Shown here one piece after another: positions 35,096-46,951 of a stretch of DNA of 64,000 nt (positions are counted from its first letter, which is position 1; every line of letters begins with the position of its first letter). The notes under the pieces were generated by a model. That model ran no database searches and was not told the DNA's origin. It worked only from the letters and a program-made list of their open reading frames with translations. The stretch is taken from contig CM042565.1 of the NCBI GenBank assembly GCA_023630585.1, forward strand, positions 16,483,013 to 16,547,012, in the 5' to 3' direction. Source of the DNA: Cranoglanis bouderius (taxonomy: Eukaryota; Chordata; Actinopteri; Siluriformes; Cranoglanididae). A program made the position numbers and the translations under genes.

Positions 35096-36186
35096 ATGGT
35101 GGGCAAACATGTGAGGAGAATGGATGAAGGTCTGATGATGATGCAGGAGCTGGAGGATCGCCTGAAGGAGCAGATCGACAAACTGGAACACGTCCGCCTG
35201 GCTGCAGCAGAGTTGAAAGAAAACCTGTCTGGGGTGAGAAGCTTTAAAAAAAGAATAATAATAATAATAAACTTTTCAGCTCTTTGCAGTGAGTCATATC
35301 ATTTGACTCGGCTCACCAATCAGAGTCGACTCTTTCGACTCCCTCTCAATGCCACTTTATTGTGATTCTACATTCACACTAGGGAGCGACAAAGCGACAG
35401 GAAATCGTTCGTTTGTTATGACACAACAGACGACTCCATAAAGCCACAAATCCAAGCGATTGTCCCGAACGATTCTTCGGACCAATCCTATATGGTGCGC
35501 GTGGTCCGGGATTTCTTCGCTTCACTTTAGTTCGTGTTTACTGTTTTAACTGGGGAAATGGAACAAGAACGTATATAAGTGTCCTATACGACATCTTATT
35601 AACTGTGTATAGAAGTGTTTACGAAGAAAAATAAAGCTTGGAAAGAAGTAGCAAAGCTCATTGGTGCCCCTTGCTTTGCTAATCTTATCTGGCCACGCCC
35701 ACAGGGGGACAAACTCCATATATAAAACACGTTGGCTATCTTCGCTACGGTGGAACTGTTTGGAAACTTGTTGCTCATTCATGTGATTTTAAAAAAATAA
35801 AAATTTTGCGTTTGTTGTGTTTGGTTTAGAACAGTGGAGATCTGCGTCAGTCCATCGCTGACCACGTGGACTGTCTAAATCAGCTAACGGAGCGCGTGGA
35901 AACACTCCAGATGAACACGTCCGTCTTCGTCCAGGTCCGAAAATCACTTGAATATTTTACCACGTTGATTACGTTAATATAATGTTTGAGGAGTCACGTT
36001 GTGTTGGGCTTTTTGCAGATGAACTCCAGGCCTCGAGTCTTCAGAGGGAAACAGCAGAGCTTCCGAAACCCCTCCCACTTCGGGCGTGGCCACCTGGTCG
36101 ACGACGCCCAATCGGAATTCGGCTGGTCTCTGATTCGTACGAGGCGAAACAGCGACGCCGCGTCCGAGATGTCGTGCGCCTGGTGA
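35096..36186 (+). CDS. Unrecognised small coiled-coil protein, three exons
   Basis: Exons 35096-35233 (46 codons), 35830-35934 (35 codons) and 36019-36186 (55 codons plus stop) join without frame change into 136 aa, each junction with consensus GT/AG. I do not recognise the family. The first two exons form a helical, heptad-like region (LMMMQELEDRLKEQIDKLEH, then LRQSIADHVDCLNQLTERVE), which suggests a short coiled coil of about 80 residues. The last exon is basic and polar (PRVFRGKQQSFRNPSHFGRG) and ends MSCAW. No signal peptide or membrane span is seen. An AATAAA at 36339 lies about 150 bp past the stop, which supports a real 3' end. All introns are phase 0. Further 5' coding exons cannot be excluded. 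It lies between a decayed Tc1 and the ADP/ATP translocase gene, so the context says nothing about function. Confidence 0.68.
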
Positions 36187-36338
36187 AAGTCAAAAACCTG
36201 TTTATCCGTCTCTCGTGACATTTCATCACTTCTTATATTTATACATCGATTCTGTACGTCTGTTTTGTTTTGTTTTTCTTTAAAGCGAACAAATGTGCTA
36301 CTGTGTCTGTATTTTCTGTAAATGTTTTGTAATATGCA

Positions 36339-36344
36339 AATAAA
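36339..36344 (+). promoter_or_regulatory. Candidate polyadenylation signal of the coiled-coil gene
   Basis: AATAAA located 153 bp after the stop codon at 36186. Confidence 0.6.
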
Positions 36345-36349
36345 GAAAC

Positions 36350-37332
36350 ACTTTCCTGTCATTAATAATTCTACTTTGAGTCATTTCAAGACCGAACACA
36401 CGATCTTCCTGACTTCATATTAAACTTTAAACTCAGATTTAAAATTCTAAAAAAATGTTTTAATTGTTTTTAATGCTTTTGTTTCACTCGTAAAGGATTT
36501 AAGGCAATTAATAATAAGTAGTAGTATAATCAGGAGTATTTTTACTTAATTACTTGCTTAATTACCAGCATCGCCGCCTCCTTAATTACTTGTTTCATGA
36601 TATTTTTACTTTATAGAAGTGTGGGGGGAAAAAAATATTATTACGTTATTATTTATTAGGAAAATATATTTTTTTTCAGAAATGTACTGAGTTATTTGAA
36701 TAAGATAATCCTTTTCATTTCATTTACTCCCATTCATTTAAAGGTATCCGTCCGCCTCTTCTGTTTAGTGTGTTGCAGCTTTTTTAACCCCGCCCCCTAG
36801 CATCAATAACTCCGCCTCCTTCACTTTTCTCCTTTATTAACTTTTGAGTACATTTTAGTGTGAACACATTTTAACTTAAAAGTTTCCTTTTAGCACCTTA
36901 AAATGTTCACGTTCTCCTTTTAGGGAAACTCTTACAAAGACAAACCCTAAAGACAGGTGTATAACGGTGTAGAACTTTTCACCAGACAAACTGCATTTGG
37001 TTTATTTCCAGTTGTTACCTTATTATTATTTTTTTTATCTTTAAAAAATATATAAATTAACTGTATTGTAAAATGTAATGCGAATTAAAGAATTAATGTG
37101 ATAATGTAACACTGGAAAAAAACCCACTACATTTATGCGTGACAAAGTTGTAAAGTTAAATTTCACTTTATTTTTAGAGTTGTTTAAAAATTCAGTTCAA
37201 TTCAAAAAGTCAGTTATTTTTTTTTAATAAAAAATAATTTAAATAGTGCATAAATAAATTAAATAGGAATAAATTACCTGACAATAAACCATCACAACAG
37301 TGTAACAAGAGCAAAGATATATACACACACAC

Positions 37333-37364
<32 letters not shown>

Positions 37365-38488
37365 TTAATCAGATGTGATCTGAAGTTGTGTTTTGAATCA
37401 ACAGGAAAAAATTTGATTTAAAAATACTGTAATTAAATTAATGAACAAAAAATATTAAAAAAGAAATAATAAATATGTCATAAAGAATTTTTATATAATA
37501 AATATTAAATGTAATAAGTATCTCTACACACACAAACAGAACAAATAAAACTAATAACTGTACTTTGTCATGTGGTTAACTATTAAAGTGGATTTTGCAT
37601 TAAGCTACATCAGTACATCAGATACTCAGGGCCAAAGTTCAAATCTATCCACTGGAAGTAAGAACTTTTCCATGATTTCCTTTAGAGTAAATCGGAAAGC
37701 TCCTCTGGACGGCTCAGGGTCACGGTGGACAGAGGGACACGCCAAAGTCAAAGGAACTTTACTGATTTAATGTTCTCACAAAGAAAACCGGCTTGTTCAG
37801 GATCGCACACTGCTGTGTGTACAAAATACACCGTGACCCGTCACTCCAAACTGACCTTCTAGTAGGTTAGGAAGTCTGTGGATTTTTAAGACTATGATTT
37901 TACCTGTGGTTTGTGTTAGAGGGAGCTGAAGCTCAGGCCTGACCTCTGCAGTGACCTCAGCAGGCCTTCGAGCCTGAGCTCTTTGGTGAAGGACACGGGA
38001 TACCCGGGCCTTGTGTACAACTCTATTCTTGGCTCGCTTTAGGTTCTAGCGTCAGCTGAGAATGTCCATACTGTTCATGGCCCTTGTTCAGAGCTATATA
38101 TATATACATATATATATAATTTGGCAGGACACATAGTGGACACGCAGGTCATGTGACGGAGACGAGGTCATACGATCCTCACGGTGTCACTGGAATAAAG
38201 TTTATTTGGACGTCTCACAGGTTCATCGAGGCCCTGCGGAGAACTCGTTTGGAGTTACATGTTTGTATAAAAAAAGGGAAAAAAAAGCAAACACTTGTGG
38301 TGTGACCTATGAAGTTAAAAATTTCCCAGAGGTCATTGTAAAGTGTCTTCATGTTCAGTTCATAGATCATAATAATCCAAATACAAATAGAAATCTATGA
38401 ATACCTTTATCATTATACAAGTTTATACAGTGTGTGTTTTTGTATTTTGTAGAAAATAATTTAATAATAAAGTAAATAAAGTAAATTC

Positions 38489-38571
<83 letters not shown>

Positions 38572-38860
38572 GAAAAATATAATTCTAACAGTAGTGTGCA
38601 CATATACTGTATTTTGTGCAGTATACAAGGGCATCCTGTATAATCCTGGGAATTGTTTGGTTTTTAATTTTAAAAAAGACTTACTTATACTTCCTTACTT
38701 TAAAAAAAGTATTTACTTATTCATCTGATTTTTAAAAAATGTACAAGTATATGAATATATACATATATAAACAATCTGAACGTGTAGTGAAGTGAACAGA
38801 ATGTTCAAAACCTTTCACGCCTACTTGCACACTAGATAGTACGCCCGAATAGAACCCGGC
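36350..38860. other. AT-rich intergenic DNA
   Basis: About 2.5 kb without a recognised gene. It contains a CA/TA/GT patch (37320-37365), a compact GC-richer palindromic segment near 37931-37979 and a CA/TA compound microsatellite (38492-38568). Confidence 0.6.
38492..38568. repeat. Compound (CA)n(TA)n microsatellite
   Basis: About 33 bp of CA followed directly by about 42 bp of TA. Confidence 0.95.
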
Positions 38861-39061
38861 TGCACGTAACCATGGCGACAGCACCGCACGCGTACTTCAC
38901 TGCCCAGCGCGCTAGTATGCAGATTCTGGGTATTAATAATCGCCGTAACGTTCTTCCCCTCCTCCTATTGTCATTGGCGAAGGAGAGAGGGCGCGCGCGA
39001 GAGCTGACGTCATCGCCCCACGAACCAATGACAATCGGACATACGACGCTCGTGCTGTTTC

Positions 39062-39126
39062 TCTCGCGAGACGGGGCCTCGAGGAGAAAAAAAAAAAAAT
39101 TAAAAAATCCATAAGCCCGTATAAAA
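39062..39126 (+). promoter_or_regulatory. slc25a5 core promoter: TCTCGCGAGA motif and TATA box
   Basis: TCTCGCGAGA at 39062-39071 is a known palindromic promoter element (bound by BANP in vertebrates). TATAAAAA at 39120-39127 is a consensus TATA box. A GC-rich 5' UTR follows and the ATG is at 39263, so transcription probably starts near 39150. Confidence 0.7.
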
Positions 39127-39262
39127 ATCGGCCATTTCGACCGAGCAGGCGAGCGAGCGAGTCAGAAGCCGGGTGGGATTAGACAGAAGGCAGAACAGGC
39201 CGGAGAAGTTTAAGAAAATATCTTATAAATAAATAAATAAATAAACAAACAAAACATACAAG

Positions 39263-42100
39263 ATGAGTGAGACTGCAATTTCATTTGCCAAGGATTTCTT
39301 GGCCGGAGGAATCGCCGCTGCTATCTCCAAGACAGCTGTCGCTCCCATCGAGAGAGTCAAGCTTCTCCTTCAGGTATGCCCGGCATCTTGTCGGCTCGGT
39401 AACCGAATCCTCCACCAGCATCGCCGCCTCCGCTGCCTCCCTCGCTGCCGCCGGGCCCGGCTTCACACCTCACACCGAATATATTTACTCGTATTAAAAA
39501 AAAAAAAAAATTACGGTTATTATTTTTGGGCTAGCTAACCTTTCTGTCAGTGTCCTCCAAGCTTAGCATTGTTAGCTTAGCTTAGCTTAACGTAGCTTAG
39601 CGTAGCTTCTCATTCAAGAGGGCATGACATTGTGGCGCTCGCGCTAGCTTAAAAAAGACCACCTAGCATCGCTTTTTCGCCTTTGTAATCCTTATAACCA
39701 TTAAAACCAGCGCGTGTTGATGTTTCTGGACCACGTATATTTTATATAGTTATATTTTTCTGTAATTGTAGGGTTTCTTTTTAAAACTTTGATTCAACAT
39801 GGACGCGGCCATTGAACAGGAAGCGAGCGGCGTTATGTAATTGTTCCCTTTTCAGTAACACAGACTTGTCTTATAGCTTCCATTTTGGATTTTAATCAAC
39901 CCGAAAACAAACAAATAACCGTAGATATGAAAAGTAAATCTGTAGGTGAACCTTTTTAGACGGATTTCTAGTGACAAGGTCGTAGGAAGGAGAGATTTTT
40001 TTTTTTATTTTTAAATTTTTTTACGCTGATCACTTGTTCCCTGTCTATCTGCACTACATAGTGTAGGATAGTTTTATAGCTTGTGTGTTACAGCACAGTG
40101 TTTTAATAAGGACCTTTTTGGGGGGGGGGGAAGGAGAAAGAAAGAAAAAAAGTACAAGGTCATATTGGTGACCTGTAATTTATTGTTTTATTTATATGGA
40201 ATATGACATTGATGTTAGGTCCCCCGGGGGGAAATGTCTATACGGCAGAAGGTGTTTTTGTGTTTTCCCATTTTCTGACACGCCTCGTTCAGCTATGTAG
40301 CAGGTGAATCGGGTGTGTTCCAGCATCTAGGAAACAGGGTTGTGAGCCGGTGCTCTAGTGAAACTTTAATGAGAGAAGGTCACATGGACAGGAAGTGAAA
40401 CGTATGTTTTGCTGTCTACCCGCAGGTCCAGCATGCCAGCAAGCAGATCACCGTCGACAAGCAGTACAAGGGCATCGTGGACTGCGTGGTGCGCATCCCT
40501 AAGGAGCAGGGCTTCGTGTCGTTCTGGAGAGGCAACCTGGCCAACGTGATCCGGTACTTCCCCACGCAGGCTCTCAACTTCGCCTTCAAGGACAAGTACA
40601 AGAAGATCTTCCTGGACGGCGTGGACAAGCGCAAGCAGTTCTGGCGCTACTTCGCCGGTAACCTGGCGTCCGGAGGTGCCGCCGGTGCCACCTCGCTCTG
40701 CTTCGTCTACCCTCTCGACTTCGCCCGAACCCGTCTGGCCGCCGACGTGGGCAAAGCCGGCGCCGAAAGAGAGTTCTCCGGCCTGGGCAACTGCCTGATC
40801 AAGGTGTTCAAGTCTGACGGACTGAAGGGGCTGTACCAGGGCTTCAACGTGTCCGTGCAGGGAATCATCATCTACAGAGCGGCGTACTTCGGCATCTACG
40901 ACACCGCCAAGGGTGAGTCACCGATCCGGCGCTGGGTTCCTGGCCTGCAGCTTTGCATCTTATTAACATGTAGGTAAATGGTGGAGCCTTAAAACATCTC
41001 GCGACAGTTTATTTCTTTCTTTTTGTACGCAGGTATGTTGCCCGACCCCAAGAACACCCACATCGTTGTGAGCTGGATGATCGCTCAGACTGTAACGGCC
41101 GTCGCCGGTCTCACGTCCTACCCATTCGACACGGTCAGACGTCGCATGATGATGCAGTCTGGCCGCAAAGGAGGTAAAAAAAGTTTTTAAAAAATATATA
41201 TATTTAATTATAATCAGTGTATCCAATTAGTAAATATTATAATATGAATATCTAAACGTGAGTAAAAATGCAAATCAGTAAAACATTTGCATAAATAATA
41301 AGGAACGATCGAAGTGGTCATGGACACTGGTTTTTAAAAGAAAGAATGGGGGGGAAAAAAAAAAAACGTCCATGCCCACCAATGTTCACGAAGCTCCGCC
41401 CCCAGGATCTACAGAGGCCTGTAGAGTGTCTATAAAATGACTGACAGGAGGCGTATCCAAACACAAACGAGAATTCCGGACCTGAAGTCAGCTTGCCGGA
41501 CGCGTTTTCTCAGCCGCTTAATACACTTGTGCCGAGGCCGCGGCTTAAACCTTTATATCCGATCATATTTTACATATCTTCCAGGTTATTTGTACAAGTT
41601 AGACATTTTTAAAAAAAAATTGCCTATTGCACCTTTAAGAGGGATGTCCTGCTTAGTGCTTACACTTAGTTAGTTATTTCATTAAGTGATTAAAATTTTA
41701 GTTCCAAAGAACAGGACAAAAAAACTTGCGAATATGAATTGTCCCGCCCGTTTCGTCGGTTGCCGTGCTCGGCCAATCGTAATCGCTTTTCGCCCTCCAG
41801 GCCTTCCTCTGATTGGCTGTCCGTCAAAAAATATCTATCAGCATTAACACAGTTTTTTCGTGAATAGTGTTGAGAGCAGTTACTTGAGTTCGTTATGTAC
41901 GTTGTTTTATTTTATTTATTTTTTTTGCCGTTGTGTTCGCAGCCGACATCATGTACACCGGCACCATCGACTGCTGGAAGAAGATCGCACGCGACGAAGG
42001 AGGAAAGGCCTTTTTCAAGGGCGCTTGGTCCAACGTGCTCCGTGGAATGGGAGGCGCCTTCGTTCTGGTCCTGTACGACGAGCTCAAGAAGGTCATCTAA
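39263..42100 (+). CDS. slc25a5: ADP/ATP translocase (SLC25A5-like), complete
   Basis: Exons 39263-39373, 40426-40912, 41033-41173 and 41943-42100 total 897 nt, exactly 298 aa, the standard vertebrate ANT length. The product exchanges cytosolic ADP for matrix ATP across the inner mitochondrial membrane. All three mitochondrial-carrier repeats are present with their signatures PIERVK, PLDFAR and PFDTVR, and the nucleotide-carrier hallmark RRRMMM is in exon 3. The N-terminus MSETAISFAKDFLAGGIAAA and the C-terminus YDELKKVI fit ANT2. ANT2 and ANT3 are very similar in fish, so slc25a6 remains possible. The four-exon layout is that of vertebrate ANT genes. The promoter has a TATA box. A MITE copy sits in the last intron. 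Confidence 0.96.
39374..40425. other. slc25a5 intron 1
   Basis: 1.05 kb. GCTTAGCTTAG-type simple sequence at about 39555-39605, no exon or RNA gene recognised. Confidence 0.7.
41373..41638. mobile_element. MITE with TTAAAGGTGC terminus, copy 2
   Basis: Shares its interior with 21476-21755 (GAAGCTCCGCCCCCAGGATC, TATCCAAACACAAACGAG, CCAGGTTATTTG, CCTATTGCACCTTTAA). The left terminus is not recognisable. It lies in the last intron of slc25a5. Confidence 0.7.
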
Positions 42101-42312
42101 ACGTCCCCTTCTAGTCCATCATGTTTTTTTTTTAATAATGTAAAGTTCACAGAGGAAAAACAAGGAGGAAAAAAATAGAAACAAGCTGAAAACGGTTAAA
42201 CCATGTAACGTAAAAAACCTGTTGTTCTGGCTGGACTCTTCTGTCTCATCACTGAGGCTCGAATAGTACTGCTGCTGGTTCTGATTAATACAGAGATGGT
42301 GTTTATTTAAAA

Positions 42313-42315
<3 letters not shown>

Positions 42316-42355
<40 letters not shown>

Positions 42356-42371
42356 CGAGAGAGAGAGAGAG
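42316..42371. repeat. (GT)n(GA)n microsatellite in slc25a5 3' UTR
   Basis: About 27 bp of GT followed by about 28 bp of GA with one GCGA interruption. Confidence 0.93.
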
Positions 42372-42504
42372 CCATTCTTAGTCTGTTTATTCTTATCATT
42401 ATTTTTCTTTTCCAACCACTCATCCTCAATACTCATTCCTACACGTGAGAAAGCCCTGAATGTGTTCTCCCTGTTCACTCCGCCAGTTTTTAAATCATGA
42501 CTTG

Positions 42505-42510
42505 AATAAA
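42505..42510 (+). promoter_or_regulatory. Candidate slc25a5 polyadenylation signal
   Basis: AATAAA about 405 bp after the stop at 42100. Confidence 0.6.
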
Positions 42511-42926
42511 TTCAACCTACTGAGAAAAAAAACCAAACAAACCCTGAGCGCCTTTTTTTTTTTTTTTCCCCCCTTTACAAATTTTGTATTTATATGCATT
42601 CAGTTACATAAAGGTATAACATAAATCATGGCATGCTGTTGTAGGAAAAGAATCAACGACTGTGTGGTTTGATGAAACCGAGTCACTGTTACTACTCTGA
42701 CGTTGATTATTTGCCAACAGTTACATTTTTATACTTTTATTTACATTTTTCAAGCATTTTAAGCTGTACTTTACAGAGTGTAATGTATGGTATTTTCGGA
42801 GGCTCAGATCTCAGCTCGGGGGGCATGACTGGATGAAACCGGGTGCATTCCTGCATTCGTCTGGTGTTAATTTGGTGAAAAACTGAGAACGTTGAATTCT
42901 TCGCTAAAAAAAAATTAAGGCATTAC

Positions 42927-43471
42927 GGAAGGAGTCTCCAGTGTCAGAGGAAAAGTGCTCGGATCTCGGCTCAGGAACGTTACTGGACGAAAGTAAGTGC
43001 GCTCCTGCGTTCGTATCGGCCTCCTTAACGTACGGTGCGAATTCGGTGGAAATCTGAGGACGTCAAATTTTTCGCCCAAAAAAACGGTAAGGGGTTAGCC
43101 TTCGTGTTTTTTTGCGCGAAAAATTTGACTTCCTCAGATTTCCACCGAATTCGCACCGTAGGTTAAGGAGGTCAAGACTAACTCAGGAGCGCACTTAGTT
43201 TCGTCCCGTCACGCTCCTGAGCTGAGATCCGAGCACTTTAATATGTCAGTGTTATAGAGTAGGAGCGACATTACGTTATAGCAGCTATAAACAGTCTTTC
43301 CATCAACAGCTTCTCTTTTTTTTTTCTTTTTATTAAAGTTTATTACACTGAAACATGCAGCTCGTCACGTTACTGAGAAACCTCATCAACTCTTCTGTCC
43401 TGAAGATGTCGATTACAGCTTAAAAGTTACAGCTGTACTGTTAGAAAGCTTTGACACTGGAGACTCCTTCC
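42927..43471. mobile_element. Foldback/MITE element, copy with both termini
   Basis: Terminal inverted repeats GGAAGGAGTCTCCAGTGTCA (42927-42946) and its reverse complement (43452-43471) enclose a large palindrome, 42951-43239. The palindrome's arms begin AAAGTGCTCGGATCTC and end GAGATCCGAGCACTTT. The arms also share GTGCGAATTCGGTGGAAATC in inverted orientation around a short loop near 43090. No coding capacity is seen, so it is non-autonomous. Confidence 0.8.
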
Positions 43472-45520
43472 ATGAACGTTAAAACGTCAGCATATTAACG
43501 ATTTCACTTTGGTTTTTTTTTTTTTTTTAACGTTTAGATGGCGTGTCTTAAGTTCTCTGTTGCTATAGAAACCATAACGTGTTAAACCGAAGGTGTTGAT
43601 ATAAACCTGCGAGTCGCATTACTGTAAATGAATCGCCACCATCTGACCAATCGGATTTGAGAGTTCGACAGTGCCGAGGGAATTCTGGGATTGCTTTCGC
43701 ATAAAAGCGTGCTTTAATAAAATCCAAGCTTTCAATATTATATATGTATATTGCAGATTGCTGTGGTATAATGGGAATAAAACTGTTAATTATTTTCCTC
43801 TAACGGCACAACACACAGTGGTTTATTACTTGTGTATTTTCTTTAATATCAAAGCCAGTCTGCCACTGCTGCCTACCAAGTGGAACAGAATTGATCTCCG
43901 TAAACTCAAACGCTTCCCAAAAACCCTCTCGTTGTGGTTTTATAGTTGTGTTTTGAAGCATCGGAATGGTCCGTGTTGAATATTGTGACGTGTTTGCGTT
44001 GATTGGACCAAAGCGCCACCGCCTGATTTTCTTCAATGAGGTGTGCCTTCCTGGTATCGGAGAGAGTCTCCTTGGAAGATCTCACTGGAATCCAGATCTA
44101 CTACGAGCCTGGCCCACGTGACGTCAACGGTGAGTAATAGTGGAATCGTTCAGACTCTTATTGAGTGAAACCATTCATGTAAATTACGCTCGCGCTGTTC
44201 CCTGGATTCCCTCCAACGGTTTCTGGTTGCCCGGAGTGGATTTACTCTCAGCTCACCACCGCTATATTTAACCCTCATTATCTCCTGCTCAGTCCTGATG
44301 ACGCTCGCCTAAGAGTGCTCACACCGCCGTCTGGAATCCTCACTTTAATTCCTCTGTGTGTGTGTGTGTGTGTGTGTGTTTCCGTTGTTAATGTCTGTAG
44401 AAGATCCAGAGCTCCAGACTTCAGTCCACTTCCTCCTCCACCTTTCTTCTCTTATTATTTGTGTGCAGGTGAGAAATGATTACTAGGACACTTTTTTTAC
44501 CTGTTTGTTTTAAACCCCTCCCTGATTCTGGTAAAATTCTGACTCAGTGACTCTGATCCACACCTCAGGTTTCAGGTAAACTCTGAGTCATCCTCATCTG
44601 ACACTTAATCCTCCCTCGTGTTTGTTTGGAGTTGTGTTTTGGGCCGCGCCCGACATTCTATGCAAATTAAAGCAGCAGCGGCTGCACGATTCACAACGTT
44701 ACGACATGTACCTTAAAAGAAGGGTAAAGAGAAAGTGACATTTAAACTCGGATTCTCTTCACTCTATACACATTACATTAAATCTCCAATATGACGTTAA
44801 AGACCTGAATGACCGTCTCGAGTGATAACTTGGCGCGTGTGGTCCGACGTTTCTTCGGTTCCCCTCTCGCAAATTTGGTTCCGACCTGCTGTAAGCTTGA
44901 TGCGCAAAAAAAAAAATAGAAGAAAAACGCTTGTAACCGTGGTTTCACCTCATCCGGTCATCTGTGACCTCTCGTTAAATGTGTATAGACTTTACGAATT
45001 AAAACAAAGCGTGGAAATGAGTAGCAGAGGTTAGTCTGTGCCTCTGGAGCACGTATGTGGCTATTATGTAGCCGGTTTAATCGAATATATAGCTTCGTTA
45101 TAGCGCCCCCTTGTGGAGAGTCTCTTAAATCCAGTTTCAATGCAAGTTTCTCTCCTCCAAATGGAAAAATGTCTTCTGTCGATTCGTATTCGGGGGGAAA
45201 AAAAAGTGAAATTATGATATAAACTGCACTTTTAGGGCTTTTTAGCACTCTTCATGGTAAGTAACAATAGCCTAAGTTCAACAAGCACCACTCAATAAAC
45301 AGCTATTTTGTGCATGTTTGTAAAACTTCAGATTGTTCTGTCCACACAAGCACCAGCTTATGACGAGCGTAAAATTTTCCGACCACAAGCAGTTCAGGAA
45401 GCAGGTTGTTGAGGTGTTACACATCTAAAAATGTTATTTCCAGCTGAAATGTGATCTTGTGGTGTTCCTCTGACTATCGTATTGTCACAGCCTATGTTTG
45501 ACTGTATCTCGGAGAAGAAT

Positions 45521-45569
<49 letters not shown>

Positions 45570-45737
45570 CTGGAGTCACTGGATCTGTTTTATGCAGCGC
45601 AGGAACTGACTGCGCTAATATTTACCCAGGCCCTGATACCGAGAGATGCCAGAAATGCTCCACTCCTCTCAACTCACGAGTGTGTGACAGATGATCTCCA
45701 CCACACACACACCGTGTTCTACATTCATAACTGCAAA

Positions 45738-45775
<38 letters not shown>

Positions 45776-46190
45776 CACTACTCTCAGTAACTTTTTTGGC
45801 ATCTACGTGCTAATTTATTCCTCTGGCTTTCTGACAAGGAGATAATTACAGAAAAAGGAAAAAGCTGCTGTCGCGTTAGCACGCTTGAATCCAGTTCTGA
45901 ATAATCTCCCTATTACCGCCTTAATATCACAATTACAGGGTAAAAATACGTCTTACAAATTTATAATAATTATTTTAGTCTCGGTTTTTTTTTTTCCCCA
46001 CCAGGAAAAGGTAAGCAGTGAGACAAACAATCTGTCACGAGTTTAGAGAAATTACACGGCACTGGAAATGTGTTTATTTAATCAAGTTGGGGGAAAAAAA
46101 GGGATGAATTAGAGTTCTGTTAGAGTTACACTAGCAGTACACGAGTGTTATGTCCGAGTTACACGAGTTACACTAGAGTTACATTAATAA
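43472..46190. other. Intergenic DNA
   Basis: No confident gene. A weak two-exon candidate at 44036-44468 is described under findings. A segment at 44830-45200 resembles 35490-35790 in scattered blocks (GGTCCG, GTGTATAGA, GCTTGGAAA/GCGTGGAAA), perhaps an old repeat pair. (GT)n and (CA)n runs lie at 45519-45568 and 45739-45772. Confidence 0.5.
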
Positions 46191-46192
46191 AG

Positions 46193-46876
46193 AGTAGGGT
46201 TAAGATTAGGGTTACACTGAGGCTGTGCTAGGGTTAGATTTAGGGTTAAAGCAGGATTAGAGTTGGGGTTAGGGATAAACCAGGGTTAGAGTTAGGGTTA
46301 GACCAGGGTTAGAGTTAGGGTTAGGGATAAACCAGGGTTAGAGTTAGGGTTAGGGCAGGGTTAGAGTTAGACCAGGGTTAGAGTTAAACCAGGGTTAGGG
46401 TTAGACCAGGGTTAGAGCTAGGGTTAAGCCAGGGTTAGGGTTAGACCAGGGTTAGAGTTAGGGTTAGACCAGGGTTAGAGTTAGGGTTAGGGCAGGGTTA
46501 GAGTTAAACCAGGGTTAGGGTTAGACCAGAGTTAGGGTTAGACCAGGGTTAGGGTTAGACCAGGGTTAGAGTTAAACCAGGGTTAGGGTTAGACCATGGT
46601 TAGAGCTAGGGTTAAGCCAGGGTTAGGGTTAGACCAGGGTTAGAGTTAGAGTTAGGGTTAAACCAGGGTTAGAGCTGGGGTTAAGCCAGGGTTAGAGTTA
46701 GGGTTAGGGTTAGACCAGGGTTAGAGTTAGAGTTAGGGTTAAACCAGGGTTAGAGCTGGGGTTAAGCCAGGGTTAGAGTTAGGGTTAGGGTTAAACCAGG
46801 GTTAGACCAGGGTTAAGGCTAGACTAGGGTTAGAGTTAGACCAGGGTTAGAGTTGGGGTTAGGGTTAAACCAGGGT
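46193..46876. repeat. Degenerate telomere-like (GGGTTA) array
   Basis: About 680 bp made of GGGTTA-related hexamers (GGGTTAGAGTTAGGGTTAGA) regularly separated by CCA, giving higher-order units of roughly 18-30 bp such as CCAGGGTTAGAGTTAGGGTT. It is internal to the chromosome and diverged, so it is an interstitial telomere-like satellite and not a live telomere. Confidence 0.9.
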
Positions 46877-46951
46877 TACATGTTTTACATAAGAACTGAA
46901 TTGAATTGAATAAGTCAGACACAGTGTGAACATTTCAAATCAAATAGTGCC

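Noticed and set aside
46193..46876. CRISPR-like array
   Set aside because: Units are contiguous degenerate hexamers without unique spacers, in a vertebrate genome; telomere-like satellite fits.
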